Shown: positions 18,774 through 27,540, counted from the stretch's first letter. The stretch: 64,000 nucleotides of DNA from Gottfriedia acidiceleris (GCF_004138285.1 NZ_SCFN01000005.1:124001-188000), one strand, 5' to 3'. Notes: a model not told the origin generated them from the letters alone. Made by a program: numbers and translations.

Positions 18774-19583
18774 TTAATTACTCAATATAAACTCTTCAAC
18801 AACTTTAGCCACGCCATCTTCGTTATTTGTAGCAGTGACATAATCTGCTTGTTGTTTAATTTCTTCTGGAGCATTTCCCATCGCAACGCCTAGTCCTGCA
18901 AATTTAATCATCGGTAGGTCATTATATCCATCTCCTACAGCGATTACTTCGTCCTGTCGAATTCCTAAAATTTGAATTAAGTGATTTAGACTTTTACCTT
19001 TATCTACTTCACTGTTCGTTAGTTCTAAAAAGAATGGCTTCGAGCGCATGACACTAATTTTACCTTCAAGCTCTTTTTGGAGAATTTTTTCAACTTGTGC
19101 TAGCTTTTCTGGATCCTCTAACATTAACAATTTCACAACGTCATTTTGCACGTGCTCGGTAAAACTACTTACTTCTTTAATCGGCATGCCTGTGAGCTGG
19201 CCTTCAATATCAGTATATTGATTCCCTTTTTCTGTAATAATATCATTTTCTACATATGTATGAACGAAGACATTATGTTTCTTACTAATCTCATAAAGTT
19301 CATGTGCTTGCTCTTTTGTTAGTGTACATTCATAAACATTATTTTTTGTTCGATAGTCAGTAATGATTCCTCCGTTAAATGATAGGACATAGCTACCATA
19401 ATCATGTAGTAATAGTTCCTCAGCTAACTTATGCATTGCAAAGGTTGGTCTACCGGAAGCTAACACTACTTTTATACCCATATCTTGAGCTTTGAGTAAA
19501 GCTTCCTTCGTTCTTTGCGAAATAACATGTTGATCTGTTAAAAGTGTGTCATCGATATCCAAAACGATCATTTTATAGTTCAA
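18774..19583 (-). CDS. Cof-type HAD-IIB phosphatase
   Basis: A 269-residue haloacid-dehalogenase hydrolase: motif I MIVLDIDDTLLTD, motif II VVLASGRP, motif III lysine in DKGKSLNHL, motif IV AVGDGYNDLPMI, with the type IIB cap between II and III. Relatives (YidA, YxeH and others) dephosphorylate sugar phosphates, FMN or related small molecules; the substrate cannot be named. ATG 19583 follows a good AGGAGG-type site. Confidence 0.9.
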   Translation of the reverse strand: MNYKMIVLDIDDTLLTDQHVISQRTKEALLKAQDMGIKVVLASGRPTFAMHKLAEELLLHDYGSYVLSFNGGIITDYRTKNNVYECTLTKEQAHELYEISKKHNVFVHTYVENDIITEKGNQYTDIEGQLTGMPIKEVSSFTEHVQNDVVKLLMLEDPEKLAQVEKILQKELEGKISVMRSKPFFLELTNSEVDKGKSLNHLIQILGIRQDEVIAVGDGYNDLPMIKFAGLGVAMGNAPEEIKQQADYVTATNNEDGVAKVVEEFILSN

Positions 19584-19716
19584 ATTTCATTACCTCCTAA
19601 AAATTAACTTTTTTAGTATACCACCGTTCGATTAAAATAGTGCTTAATTTGGTTGGTATTCGCTTTCAGAAAAAAGCCATAGTATAATAGGGTTTATTGG
19701 ATTGTGTTAATAAAGT

Positions 19717-20010
19717 TTGGTGGTGATTTATCTGAATATCAGTGTAGAAAAAGTAATCCAGCAAATTGAAAATGAGTTACATAAGGCAAAAGTAAGTACG
19801 CAAAAACCTGGACAATTTCGAGAAAGAATTGCCAGTATTCGTTCTTTATGTGAGTTACTTCTTGAAGACGAGAGCAGTGTAGAAGTTCCAAAGAGTATAG
19901 TAACTAGTAGTATCGTTCAATCAATACCAAGTCAGCCTATTATGTCCGGACCTTCTGTTATGCCTATATTGGATGACTCGGAACAAAGTGGATCATTATT
20001 AGATTTTTAA
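19717..20010 (+). CDS. ywdI: YwdI-like small protein
   Basis: A predicted protein of about 90-97 residues with an N-terminal amphipathic helix region (VEKVIQQIENELHKAK), a FRERIASIRSLCELLL segment, and a flexible S/P-rich C terminus ending SLLDF. Position between ung and ywdK and the RSLCELLL block point to YwdI; function unknown. The start is unclear: TTG 19717, GTG 19720 and GTG 19723 are in frame, but the best ribosome site (GGTGGTGA, 19719-19726) would serve CTG 19732. It is 18 bases upstream of ywdK, likely one transcript. Confidence 0.65.
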   Translation: MVVIYLNISVEKVIQQIENELHKAKVSTQKPGQFRERIASIRSLCELLLEDESSVEVPKSIVTSSIVQSIPSQPIMSGPSVMPILDDSEQSGSLLDF

Positions 20011-20028
20011 GATAAAGGGGGAGAAGAA

Positions 20029-20394
20029 GTGAAACTATTTTTCTTATTCGGTAGTATTTTTGCATTTTTATCGATCGCATTAGGTGCATTTGGAGCACAT
20101 GGACTTGAGGGGAAAATTTCCGAAAGATCACTTCAAATTTGGCAAAAAGCTGTTCAATATCAAATGTTCCAAACAGGTGGACTATTTATTATTGCATTTT
20201 TAATTGATAAATTTGGTTCAACAACTCAATTAATGTGGGGTGGATGGTTATCAATAATTGGGATTATCTTATTCTCAGGGAGCTTGTACATATTAAGTGT
20301 ATCTGGAATTAAAATACTAGGTGCGATTACTCCATTAGGTGGTTTAGCTTTTCTAATTGCTTGGATTTTAGTGGGAATTTCAGTAATGAAATAA
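20029..20394 (+). CDS. ywdK: DUF423 membrane protein YwdK
   Basis: A 121-residue protein with four membrane helices and the DUF423 N-terminal signature (ALGAFGAHGLEGKISER) and WQKAVQYQMFQTGGLF. The family is widespread and of unknown function. GTG 20029 has a GGGGGAGAAG ribosome site. It follows ywdI closely and shares the terminator with the convergent gerQ. Confidence 0.88.
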   Translation: MKLFFLFGSIFAFLSIALGAFGAHGLEGKISERSLQIWQKAVQYQMFQTGGLFIIAFLIDKFGSTTQLMWGGWLSIIGIILFSGSLYILSVSGIKILGAITPLGGLAFLIAWILVGISVMK

Positions 20395-20447
20395 AAAAAG
20401 TGTTCAATAAAAGTGCAATTATTGCACTATATTGAACACTTTTTTTA
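20393..20447. terminator. Bidirectional terminator (ywdK / gerQ)
   Basis: A long stem with an outer arm of about 16 bp (A-rich left end, T-rich right end) and an inner AGTGCAAT/ATTGCACT stem lies between convergent genes. Confidence 0.92.
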
Positions 20448-20831
20448 AAGTTGATAAGGCAAAGCTATTTCTTCGTCAAACGTAACGTAATCTAAGTAAA
20501 TTGTCAACAGTATGAAAGTTTTGGTTGTATTTACATCTCTGAGTACAATATGATCACGTCCAGCTCCCATAATATACCCTACAAATACTTGTTGTTGGTG
20601 GCCAGTGAAAGTCATATAAACCGTAGCAACTTTCCCACGATTGGCTCTAAGTATATTTTCTACATAGGATTGTTCAAAAAGACCAGAGGGGGTGGTAACT
20701 TGACCTTGTTGGGTAATCATACCACCTGATGGGGCTGCAAATCCTTGCCCCTGTCCGGTTTGTTGTCCTTGCCCTTGGGCAGGTTGCGCCGCACGATAAA
20801 GATTTGGATAATATTCGTAAGGATTACTCAA
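20445..20831 (-). CDS. gerQ: Spore coat protein GerQ
   Basis: The 128-residue protein has a low-complexity N-terminal half rich in Q and G (GQGQQTGQGQG) and a conserved C-terminal half beginning GLFEQSYVENILRANRGK. GerQ is a coat protein cross-linked by transglutaminase and needed to keep the lytic enzyme CwlJ in spores; the lysines and glutamines here suit that. It lies 28 bases after cwlJ on the same strand, so the two proteins that depend on each other are made from one transcript, an arrangement also known in the B. cereus group. Confidence 0.93.
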   Translation of the reverse strand: MSNPYEYYPNLYRAAQPAQGQGQQTGQGQGFAAPSGGMITQQGQVTTPSGLFEQSYVENILRANRGKVATVYMTFTGHQQQVFVGYIMGAGRDHIVLRDVNTTKTFILLTIYLDYVTFDEEIALPYQL

Positions 20832-20859
20832 AGAAAAAACCTCCCTTAGTTAAATCATT

Positions 20860-21288
20860 TTAAACACTGTAAACTTTAGGACAATCTTCAGCAGTCGGTT
20901 GATAAAAGCAATGCGACTTAAATCTTCCCGCTAGTTTTTGGTTAAACCAAGTTCCTGGGCATGAACCTGCAGGTCTGAAGAACCATAGGCCATAAGTAGC
21001 TGGCCAAAAACGTTGAGCCGCTATTACTCTTCTAGATAGTTCAATATCTTGGTCCCTGGCACGTTGGTAAAAGTAAGATTTTTGAACAGCTTCAAATCCA
21101 CCAGGATTTTGATAAACCATATCTGTTATACTTCGAATGTCTCTAAAATCTAAGCAATCACATAAAACCCTATTTACACAGACATTTCCAACCATTAACA
21201 TACCTTCTTTACCTTCGCCTTCAGCTTCAGCACGCATTAATCTTGCAAGCAAAGAAACCTCGGCATCGGTATAACGAATTACAGCCAT
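20860..21288 (-). CDS. cwlJ: Spore cortex-lytic enzyme CwlJ
   Basis: A 142-residue SleB-family hydrolase without a signal peptide, as expected for CwlJ, which is made in the mother cell and sits in the coat. The family start AEVSLLARLMRAEAEGEGKEGMLMVG contains the catalytic glutamate; later motifs are NVCVNRVLCDC, GGFEAV and FFRPAGSCPGTWFN. It degrades cortex peptidoglycan at germination in response to calcium-dipicolinate. ATG 21288 follows GAGGAGG-like DNA. Confidence 0.94.
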   Translation of the reverse strand: MAVIRYTDAEVSLLARLMRAEAEGEGKEGMLMVGNVCVNRVLCDCLDFRDIRSITDMVYQNPGGFEAVQKSYFYQRARDQDIELSRRVIAAQRFWPATYGLWFFRPAGSCPGTWFNQKLAGRFKSHCFYQPTAEDCPKVYSV

Positions 21289-21426
21289 AAAAAAGCCTCC
21301 TCATCCGAATTAAATATTCTGCATGAATCCCATTGGTGATCGGAAAGCGAGGACTAATTAGTTCGTTCACTACTGTAACTATATTAAAATTGAAAGAAAC
21401 ATATGACTTCTTTTCCAACAGGAAAA

Positions 21427-21453
21427 TAAAAAAACTTCTCAAAAAAGAGAAGT
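21427..21453 (-). terminator. Terminator of hemQ
   Basis: ACTTCTC (21434-21440) pairs with GAGAAGT (21447-21453); the A run to its left forms the U tract on the minus strand. Confidence 0.8.
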
Positions 21454-21509
21454 CTTTTAATTTATATACTATGACTGATCGTATACAATGGATACCCTCA
21501 AGCGTTCAA

Positions 21510-22256
21510 TTATACGTAAAGATATTTTGAGAATGCGTCCTCTTTTAGGATCGTTCCAACAAAGAATGAACCAAATACTCCATAACGAGCACTTACTTCA
21601 TCAAAGCGCATTTCATAGATTAATTTTTTGAATTGAAGTACGTCTTCAGAGAATAAAGTAACGCCCCATTCATAATCATCAAAACCTACAGAACCAGTAA
21701 TAATTTGTTTAACCTTACCAGCGTAAGTGCGACCAATTTTTCCGTGGCTGTACATCATTTCTTTACGAGCACCTGAAGGAAGCATGTACCAATTATCTTC
21801 GCCTTCACGTTTTTTATCCATTGGATAGAAGCATACGTATTGAGATTTTGGTAAAGCAGGGTAAAGTCTAGCGCGAACATGCGGATTTTGATATGGATCA
21901 CCATCTTCTTCGCTTAAGTAATTACTTAATTCAACTACAGAAACGTATGAATAAGTTGGAATCATATATTGAGATAATGTAGTTTTATTAATTTCTGTTT
22001 CAATATGTAATAACTCATCCATTGTAGGTCGTAAAACCATAAACATAATGTCTGCTTTTTGACCTAAAATATTGTAAATAGCATGGCTACCTTCACCAGA
22101 ATCAGCAACTTGATTCCATTTTGAGAAAACTTGTTGGAACTCTGTAATTGCTAGTTGACGCTCATCACTACCTAATTGTTTAAAAGCATGCCAATCCATA
22201 CTTCTAAAATCATGTAAACAATACCAGCCATCTAAAGTTTTTGCAGCTTCACTCAT
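21510..22256 (-). CDS. hemQ: Coproheme decarboxylase HemQ
   Basis: A chlorite-dismutase-fold protein of 248 residues. It oxidatively removes two propionates from coproheme III with peroxide, the last step of the Gram-positive coproporphyrin-dependent heme route. The family tyrosine/lysine segment [10 protein letters not shown] and the proximal histidine region [17 protein letters not shown] are present. ATG 22256 follows GGGGGAT by 6 bases and gives the usual [18 protein letters not shown] start; the frame is open 12 codons further upstream. It is divergent from pta, as ywfI is in B. subtilis. Confidence 0.94.
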   Translation of the reverse strand: MSEAAKTLDGWYCLHDFRSMDWHAFKQLGSDERQLAITEFQQVFSKWNQVADSGEGSHAIYNILGQKADIMFMVLRPTMDELLHIETEINKTTLSQYMIPTYSYVSVVELSNYLSEEDGDPYQNPHVRARLYPALPKSQYVCFYPMDKKREGEDNWYMLPSGARKEMMYSHGKIGRTYAGKVKQIITGSVGFDDYEWGVTLFSEDVLQFKKLIYEMRFDEVSARYGVFGSFFVGTILKEDAFSKYLYV

Positions 22257-22390
22257 TTTAAATCCCCCAAACGTTATCGTATTGATTTTCATTTATATAG
22301 CATACTACAAATAAAAGTATTTTGTAAAAACATACAAAATTATACAATATCCAAATTTAGTTAGAAAATTAGGAATTAATTTACTTTAAA

Positions 22391-22404
22391 TGATAGCGCT
22401 TTAT
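22391..22404 (+). promoter_or_regulatory. Possible CcpA (cre) site upstream of pta
   Basis: TGATAGCGCTTTAT lies 88-101 bases before the pta start. It keeps the AGCGCT core but departs from the cre consensus at three positions. CcpA activates pta in B. subtilis from an upstream cre, so the placement is suggestive. Confidence 0.4.
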
Positions 22405-22491
22405 TAAATATATTATATTTTTCATTATTCTAAAAAGGTTTTATTCTAATTATGTACAAATAAAATAATTTTAAAGATTTTGGAGGCTATT

Positions 22492-23463
22492 ATGAGCAAT
22501 CTATTTGAAAGCATTAAACAAAAAATATCAGGTAAAGGTATTTCGATTGTTTTACCAGAAGGTACAGATGAGAGAATCTTAACTGCAGCTGACAGACTAG
22601 CGAAAGAAGATGTATTAAAACCGATTTTAATAGGTAACGTAGAAAGCGTAAAAGAAAAAGCAAGTAGCTTAGGTTTAGAACTTCAAGGAGTAGAAATTTT
22701 AGACCCATCTAATTATGAAGAAATGGAGCAATTAGTTGCATCATTTGTTGAACGCCGTAAAGGAAAAGCAACAGAAGAGCAAGCTCATAAAGCATTATTA
22801 GATCCAAACTACTTTGGAACGATGTTAGTATATGCTAACAAAGCTCATGGTTTAGTTAGTGGTGCTACACATTCAACAGCAGATACAGTACGACCAGCGC
22901 TTCAAATCATTAAAACAAAACCAGGCGTTACAAAAACATCTGGTGTATTTATCATGGTTCGTGAGGATGAGAAATACGTATTCGCAGATTGCGCGATTAA
23001 TATTGCTCCAAATAGCCAAGACATAGCTGAAATTGCAATTGAAAGTGCAAAAACTGCTAAACTATTTGACATTGACCCTAAAATTGCAATGTTAAGCTTT
23101 TCAACTAAAGGATCTGCAAAATCGCCTGAAACTGAAAAGGTTGCTGAAGCAGTTAAAATTGCAAAAGAGCTTGCTCCTGAATTAACTTTAGATGGCGAGT
23201 TCCAATTTGATGCAGCATTTGTACCATCTGTTGCAAAAAGCAAAGCTCCTGATTCAGTTATTCAAGGTGATGCTAATACATTCGTATTTCCAAGCTTAGA
23301 AGCAGGTAACATTGGTTACAAAATTGCTCAACGCTTAGGTAACTTTGAAGCAATCGGACCGATCCTACAAGGCTTAAATATGCCTGTTAATGACCTATCA
23401 CGTGGTTGTAACAGTGAAGACGTTTATAAATTATCAATCATCACAGCTGCTCAGTCACTATAA
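22492..23463 (+). CDS. pta: Phosphate acetyltransferase
   Basis: This 323-residue enzyme interconverts acetyl-CoA and acetyl phosphate, for overflow metabolism with acetate kinase. Conserved segments are IVLPEGTDERIL, VSGATHSTADTVRPALQII, DCAINIAPN, SFSTKGSAKSP, QFDAAFVP and FPSLEAGNIGYKIAQRL. It is the short Firmicutes form without the N-terminal regulatory domain of the enterobacterial enzyme. ATG 22492 follows TTGGAGG by 6 bases. Confidence 0.96.
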   Translation: MSNLFESIKQKISGKGISIVLPEGTDERILTAADRLAKEDVLKPILIGNVESVKEKASSLGLELQGVEILDPSNYEEMEQLVASFVERRKGKATEEQAHKALLDPNYFGTMLVYANKAHGLVSGATHSTADTVRPALQIIKTKPGVTKTSGVFIMVREDEKYVFADCAINIAPNSQDIAEIAIESAKTAKLFDIDPKIAMLSFSTKGSAKSPETEKVAEAVKIAKELAPELTLDGEFQFDAAFVPSVAKSKAPDSVIQGDANTFVFPSLEAGNIGYKIAQRLGNFEAIGPILQGLNMPVNDLSRGCNSEDVYKLSIITAAQSL

Positions 23464-23479
23464 TTAAGACAGAGTTAAG

Positions 23480-23527
23480 AAAAAAGAGTGCCCTAAAGTC
23501 AATGAACTTTAGAGCACTCTTTTTTTA
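23480..23527 (+). terminator. Terminator of pta
   Basis: A long stem between AAAAAAGAGTGC and GCACTCTTTTTT, with inner CTAAAGT/ACTTTAG pairing, follows the stop by about 17 bases. Confidence 0.93.
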
Positions 23528-23578
23528 TTGGAACACTTTGTGAAATCAGTTTACTTATTAATAAAACCTAAATTTAAG

Positions 23579-24136
23579 AAAAACCAAAAGGAATACTAAA
23601 TTACCTTTTGGTTCAGAGTGTTGAAATATATTGTAGTCAATATTGAAAAATACTAACATTAAAGAAATTCTATGAAAAAAGAGTATATTTATTATTGTTT
23701 TATCTGCCATCTTATTGATAAACAAGTGATTTTGGTTGCTATATAAATGTTTTAACTAACTTGCAAAAATTAAAATGTCTTCTTTTTTGACGGCCAATAT
23801 ATGTAAAGATGTGTAAGTGTTATCATAAGTTACCATTTGATTATAAAGGATAATTCATTATTTCAATTAACTATTCTATTATTTTTAAGATTATTCTTTT
23901 TTTTATAAAGAGCTTGATTGGAACGAAAGGGTGCTCGACTCCTATGGGAGAAGCGGGAAGGCTGAGACCCCACAGGCGGCGCCGAGGAGGCTCAGGTCTC
24001 GCCCCTGGAAAGCGAGCACCCTGTAGTGGAAATCAATATGACACAACTTACTTATCAAAGATCAATCCAACATTTATTTGACAAATTCTTTTTTCAACAG
24101 TAAAAACCAAAAGGAATATTAAATTACCTTTTGGTT
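23579..24136. repeat. Possible non-autonomous element bounded by near-identical hairpins
   Basis: Two 35-base copies of the same palindrome (23579-23613 and 24102-24136) differ at one base. Just inside them TGTTGAAA (23619-23626) and TTTCAACA (24092-24099) form an inverted pair. The 490 bases between contain no open frame of note but hold a GC-rich structured repeat (23916-24034). The right-hand copy also serves as the lipL terminator. I see no clear target-site duplication, so a duplicated terminator is the alternative reading. Confidence 0.45.
23916..24034. repeat. GC-rich dispersed palindromic element
   Basis: About 119 bases of strongly GC-rich sequence in AT-rich surroundings. The ends are complementary (GATT with AATC; GGGTGCTCG at 23929-23937 with CGAGCACCC at 24013-24021), and GAGACC (23964-23969) faces GGTCTC (23995-24000) inside. 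It resembles an intergenic repeat scattered in many Bacillaceae genomes, where it is sometimes mistaken for a small gene. No function is known to me. Confidence 0.7.
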
Positions 24137-24141
24137 TTTCA
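24102..24141 (-). terminator. Terminator of lipL
   Basis: AACCAAAAGG pairs with CCTTTTGGTT around a 12-base loop; the A run to the left gives the U tract on the minus strand. A near-identical copy lies at 23579-23613. Confidence 0.75.
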
Positions 24142-24162
24142 TTTTAAAGAATCCTTTTGTTC

Positions 24163-25011
24163 TTACGATTCTTGCATAGAACTTATTTCCGAATTACGAT
24201 CAATCATTCGTTGCAAATGGTAATTATATAATTCTATTTCATCATCAAGTAAGGAGTTAGGCGATAATTTTGGAGTTAATTTTATTAATGATTGAAGTAG
24301 TCTTGTCATTACATCCGTCACTGTAAGATTTAATGATAGTAGTTCGGAAAGAGATGCCATTGTTTCAGGAATAATTGTAGGATATTTAAATGAAGTTTCT
24401 TTGTTATCAATCGCAATTTCATAAAAATCTTTAATAATAGAAGCACGTTTTGATCCACTTTCGTTAATACATAAATAAATTTGAACAGCAACCCCTTTAC
24501 GTATCCGACGTTGAGAGATTCCCGCAAATTTCTTGTCATCAATACTTAAATCAAAATCTCCTGGACAATATGATCCGACTATCTCTTTTGCAACTATTTT
24601 ATCTGTTAAATCCTTAAACATATCTTGAATTAGTGCATACATCGTTTCATAGCCATCATTAATTTGCAGCTTATGTTCAGCCTCTGGAAAGAGGATAGAT
24701 ATATTTAGAACACCTTCATCTAAAACGACAGCAAGCCCACCTGAATTTCGTACGATTGCTTTGTATCCATGGTTATTAAGAAATTTAATTCCATTTGTAA
24801 GATTCGGTAGTCTAGTATCTTGTATTCCTAGAACTATTGTATTGTGGTGTACCCAAGTTCGAATTGTTGTTGGAGACTCCATTTTCCCAATTTTTGTACA
24901 TAATGTGTCATCTAATGCAAAAGATTGGATCGCCTCAAAGGATGGCCCTAAAGTTGATCCATCTATAAAACGTATTTCATCTGTTTGTAACCGATTCAAA
25001 TGTTGATTCAT
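24163..25011 (-). CDS. lipL: Octanoyl-[GcvH]:protein N-octanoyltransferase LipL
   Basis: A lipoate-ligase-fold amidotransferase of 282 residues. It moves octanoyl groups from the glycine-cleavage protein GcvH to E2 subunits, the last transfer in Bacillus lipoate assembly. The catalytic cysteine is C149 in [11 protein letters not shown], with the lysine in [16 protein letters not shown]. The sequence follows B. subtilis LipL (YwfL) closely, including [17 protein letters not shown] and [20 protein letters not shown]. Its place after pta also matches that genome. Confidence 0.93.
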   Translation of the reverse strand: MNQHLNRLQTDEIRFIDGSTLGPSFEAIQSFALDDTLCTKIGKMESPTTIRTWVHHNTIVLGIQDTRLPNLTNGIKFLNNHGYKAIVRNSGGLAVVLDEGVLNISILFPEAEHKLQINDGYETMYALIQDMFKDLTDKIVAKEIVGSYCPGDFDLSIDDKKFAGISQRRIRKGVAVQIYLCINESGSKRASIIKDFYEIAIDNKETSFKYPTIIPETMASLSELLSLNLTVTDVMTRLLQSLIKLTPKLSPNSLLDDEIELYNYHLQRMIDRNSEISSMQES

Positions 25012-25105
25012 TAAATAAGCCCCTTGCGTTTTGCGTTTGTTTTCCTATTTTAGCATGATTTTAAACTAAATAAAAAAACTTCATATTCTGAATAGTAAAT
25101 ATAAT

Positions 25106-25134
25106 TTGACAATAATTTGAATCAAACTTATAGT
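25106..25134 (+). promoter_or_regulatory. SigA promoter of the siderophore-binding gene
   Basis: TTGACA (25106-25111), a 17-base spacer and TATAGT (25129-25134). Transcription should start near 25141, just before the Fur box. Confidence 0.8.
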
Positions 25135-25151
25135 AAATAAAGTAGTGAAAA

Positions 25152-25195
25152 TGATAATCGTTATCAATTGAATATGGAATTGATAATAATTGTAA
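25152..25195 (+). promoter_or_regulatory. Tandem Fur boxes
   Basis: TGATAATCGTTATCA (25152-25166) matches the 7-1-7 Fur box with one mismatch. A second, weaker copy (TGATAATAATTGTAA, 25181-25195) follows. Fur-iron binding here would block transcription from the promoter just upstream. Confidence 0.85.
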
Positions 25196-25209
25196 AAAAG
25201 GAGATTCAA

Positions 25210-26124
25210 ATGAAAAAGTTATTATTACCGTTTATTCTTATTTTTGTAATAATCGCGAGTGCATGTAGTCACAATTCGTCAGATAAGAAGGCGAGCACTT
25301 CAAATATGGATGATCAACCTAAAACATTTACATATCAATCGGAAACTGGCCTTGTTGAAGTACCAACACATCCAAAACGCGTTATCTTACTTTCAGGTTT
25401 TACTGGTAATGTCATTTCTTTAGGAGTAAATGTTGTTGGGGTAGATGTTTGGTCAAAGAATAATCCAACTTTTAAGAAAGAATTAAAAGATGTAGCGGAA
25501 GTATCGGATGAGAATCTTGAAAAAATAATTGAATTAAATATAATTGGATTATCAAATATTAAAAATATAGATAAATTGAAAGAGATTGCTCCAACGGTTA
25601 CATACACATGGGGTAAGTTAGATTATTTAGCACAGCATATCGAAATTGGTAAATTGTTAAACAAAGAGAAGGAAGCCAAGGAATGGATTGATGACTTTAA
25701 ACAACGTGCGGAAAAAGCCGGAGATGAAATTCGCGCTAAAATCGGTGAAGATGCAACTGTATCAGTATTTGAATCATATGATAAACAGCTATATGTATTC
25801 GGCAATAATTGGGCTCGCGGAACTGAAATACTATACCAAGCAATGAAATTAAAAATGCCTGAGAAAGTAAAAGAAGTGGCTCTAAAAGATGGTTATTATA
25901 CACTTTCTACAGAAGTGCTACCGCAATATGCAGGAGATTACATTATTTTAAGTAAATACGCAGATGCAGATATATCGTTCCAGAAAACAGATACATATAA
26001 ATCTATTCCAGCTGTAAAAAATAATCGTGTATATGAAATGCTTGGCAATGGCGCTTCGTTCAGTGACCCAGTTACACTTGAGAAACAGCTAGCATTCTTT
26101 AAAAAATCGTTTTTAGAAAATTAA
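25210..26124 (+). CDS. Iron-siderophore ABC transporter substrate-binding lipoprotein
   Basis: A 304-residue FhuD/YxeB-like class III binding protein. The lipoprotein signal ends IIASAC, with C19 as the lipidated residue, and the mature protein carries the typical VPTHPKRVILLSG start and a C-terminal lobe ending LEKQLAFFKKSF. It should bind ferric siderophore, probably a hydroxamate, outside the membrane. No permease or ATPase gene is adjacent, so it must share a transporter encoded elsewhere, as B. subtilis YxeB does. ATG 25210 follows AAAGGAG; Fur boxes precede it. Confidence 0.88.
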   Translation: MKKLLLPFILIFVIIASACSHNSSDKKASTSNMDDQPKTFTYQSETGLVEVPTHPKRVILLSGFTGNVISLGVNVVGVDVWSKNNPTFKKELKDVAEVSDENLEKIIELNIIGLSNIKNIDKLKEIAPTVTYTWGKLDYLAQHIEIGKLLNKEKEAKEWIDDFKQRAEKAGDEIRAKIGEDATVSVFESYDKQLYVFGNNWARGTEILYQAMKLKMPEKVKEVALKDGYYTLSTEVLPQYAGDYIILSKYADADISFQKTDTYKSIPAVKNNRVYEMLGNGASFSDPVTLEKQLAFFKKSFLEN

Positions 26125-26160
26125 TAGATTGTAGAGGGACTTTCAAATTTAATATGCATA

Positions 26161-26202
26161 AAAATAGAGGAACTAAATCAAAATTAAGATTTAGTTCCTC
26201 TA
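26161..26202. terminator. Bidirectional terminator (binding protein / rsfA)
   Basis: A 15-bp perfect stem (26165-26179 with 26188-26202); the T tract is better on the minus strand. Confidence 0.85.
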
Positions 26203-26219
26203 TATTGTAACCGACAATG

Positions 26220-27065
26220 TTATTCTGCAATTTTTTCTAAATTTCCGTTTTTATCCATTCTAAAAGATGTTGCTGCTGGTTTCTCTTCCTCTTCAAATAA
26301 TACTAATTTTCTAGCGCGGTTCATTATTTTCATCATTGTTTCATAGTCTTCTTGAACAGTAGTAGCGTCTTTTTCAAGCTTTTCTACCTGTCTCTGTAAC
26401 TGTGAATTTCGTTCCTGTAATTGCATAAGCTCTCTTTTTAGTTGATCATTTTCACGGACTAAACGGTCGCTACCAATTTGATTACTTGAAAGACCTTGTA
26501 AGAACTGGATGACATCAAACATTGTAATTGAACTTTTTCTTGTATTCACTGGTGAAGCTGACGAAGTCTGTGATTGATACTGATTTTGAACTGAAGGAAT
26601 ACTTGAAAATATCTCAGTCGTTGGTTCCTCATTATGCGTTACTTCAACGCTTGTGTCATTTTCATTATCAGTTTCCACAAAAGACCCAAATTCCTGATCG
26701 AGATCAACACCATATTCTAAATCTTGTTCATCATTTAAATAACGATCAAAATTACTAGATACATCTGTTTGTATATAACTAGATTCAGAAGGTGTATATA
26801 ATAATTTTTTCTTAGCATCTTCACCTTTAGCGTGACGAAGCTTTTCTTTACGGAATTTCTTAGCTAATTGAAGTGCTTTTTCATAATTATAGCGAACTAC
26901 AGCATTCCAACGAAAACCACATGCAGCCGAGGTACGTTCTAAAACATCGCCTACTTCTTCAAAGGCATTTAATTGGGTACTACCTTCTCGTACATGACGT
27001 AAAACGGTTTCCGCTAAAAGTAAATCATTTTCTTCAGTCCATGCATCCTGTCTTAATTTCATCAT
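26220..27065 (-). CDS. rsfA: Prespore transcription factor RsfA
   Basis: The N-terminal 70 residues form a Myb/SANT-like DNA-binding domain ([35 protein letters not shown]). A disordered acidic middle follows, then a strong coiled coil ([19 protein letters not shown] onward). In B. subtilis RsfA (YwfN) adjusts SigF-dependent gene expression in the forespore. Its position between lipL and ywfO agrees with B. subtilis. ATG 27065 follows GAGGGGAA; ATG 27062 is an alternative. Confidence 0.9.
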   Translation of the reverse strand: MMKLRQDAWTEENDLLLAETVLRHVREGSTQLNAFEEVGDVLERTSAACGFRWNAVVRYNYEKALQLAKKFRKEKLRHAKGEDAKKKLLYTPSESSYIQTDVSSNFDRYLNDEQDLEYGVDLDQEFGSFVETDNENDTSVEVTHNEEPTTEIFSSIPSVQNQYQSQTSSASPVNTRKSSITMFDVIQFLQGLSSNQIGSDRLVRENDQLKRELMQLQERNSQLQRQVEKLEKDATTVQEDYETMMKIMNRARKLVLFEEEEKPAATSFRMDKNGNLEKIAE

Positions 27066-27199
27066 AGAAATTTCCCCTCAACTTTCTTTTATTCAATTAA
27101 TCGATTTAATTTCCTAGCTGATTAATAGAAGTTTGGACAAAAAAATAGAAAACTATACAAAAAATAGAAAATAGTAGAATACTATTTGGAGTGATTTAT

Positions 27200-27340
27200 T
27201 TGGAAAACTTGCATGTCCTTTTTGGAACGAGTAAAATTACTGCTGAGTATGTTCAATTTAGAACAGAAAGGATTGTAAAAAAATGTCAAATGAATTTAGA
27301 ATATGTGATGACTGCCAGGCGACAAATATTAAAACATTAG
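27200..27340 (+). CDS. Possible 46-residue small protein (hypothetical)
   Basis: A TTG-started frame with GGAGTGA (27188-27194) 5 bases upstream encodes a basic peptide beginning [20 protein letters not shown]. It overlaps the start of the DUF1450 gene by 58 bases in another frame. I do not recognise the product. The ribosome site and the sensible composition of the non-overlapping part support it; the absence of a known homologue speaks against it. Confidence 0.35.
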   Translation: MENLHVLFGTSKITAEYVQFRTERIVKKCQMNLEYVMTARRQILKH

Positions 27341-27510
27341 TCCCTCGCTTAAAAAGAATAGATGATGAAGCAGAGATTAAAATTGGTTGTCAATCTTACT
27401 GTGGACCTGGACGAAAAAAATCATTTTGTTTCGTAAATAATCGTCCTTTATCTGCACCAAACGAAGATGATCTACTTGTAAAGATAAAGTCAAAACTAGG
27501 TAAGAATTAA
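27283..27510 (+). CDS. DUF1450 family small protein
   Basis: A 75-residue protein with cysteines placed as in thioredoxin-like DUF1450 proteins: CDDCQATN near the start and [18 protein letters not shown] in the middle. Relatives include YuzB-type proteins. The function is unknown; the cysteines suggest a redox or metal role. AAAGGATT precedes the ATG. Confidence 0.8.
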   Translation: MSNEFRICDDCQATNIKTLVPRLKRIDDEAEIKIGCQSYCGPGRKKSFCFVNNRPLSAPNEDDLLVKIKSKLGKN

Positions 27511-27540
27511 ACGTTCCTTCATCTTTAGGAGCGTTTTTTT
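27509..27540 (+). terminator. Terminator of the DUF1450 gene
   Basis: ACGTTCCT pairs with AGGAGCGT (one mismatch), followed by TTTTTTT, directly after the stop. Confidence 0.88.

Noticed and set aside
23580-24141. CRISPR-like repeat reading of the two identical hairpins
   Set aside because: Only two copies, 523 bases apart and without regular spacers; no cas genes.
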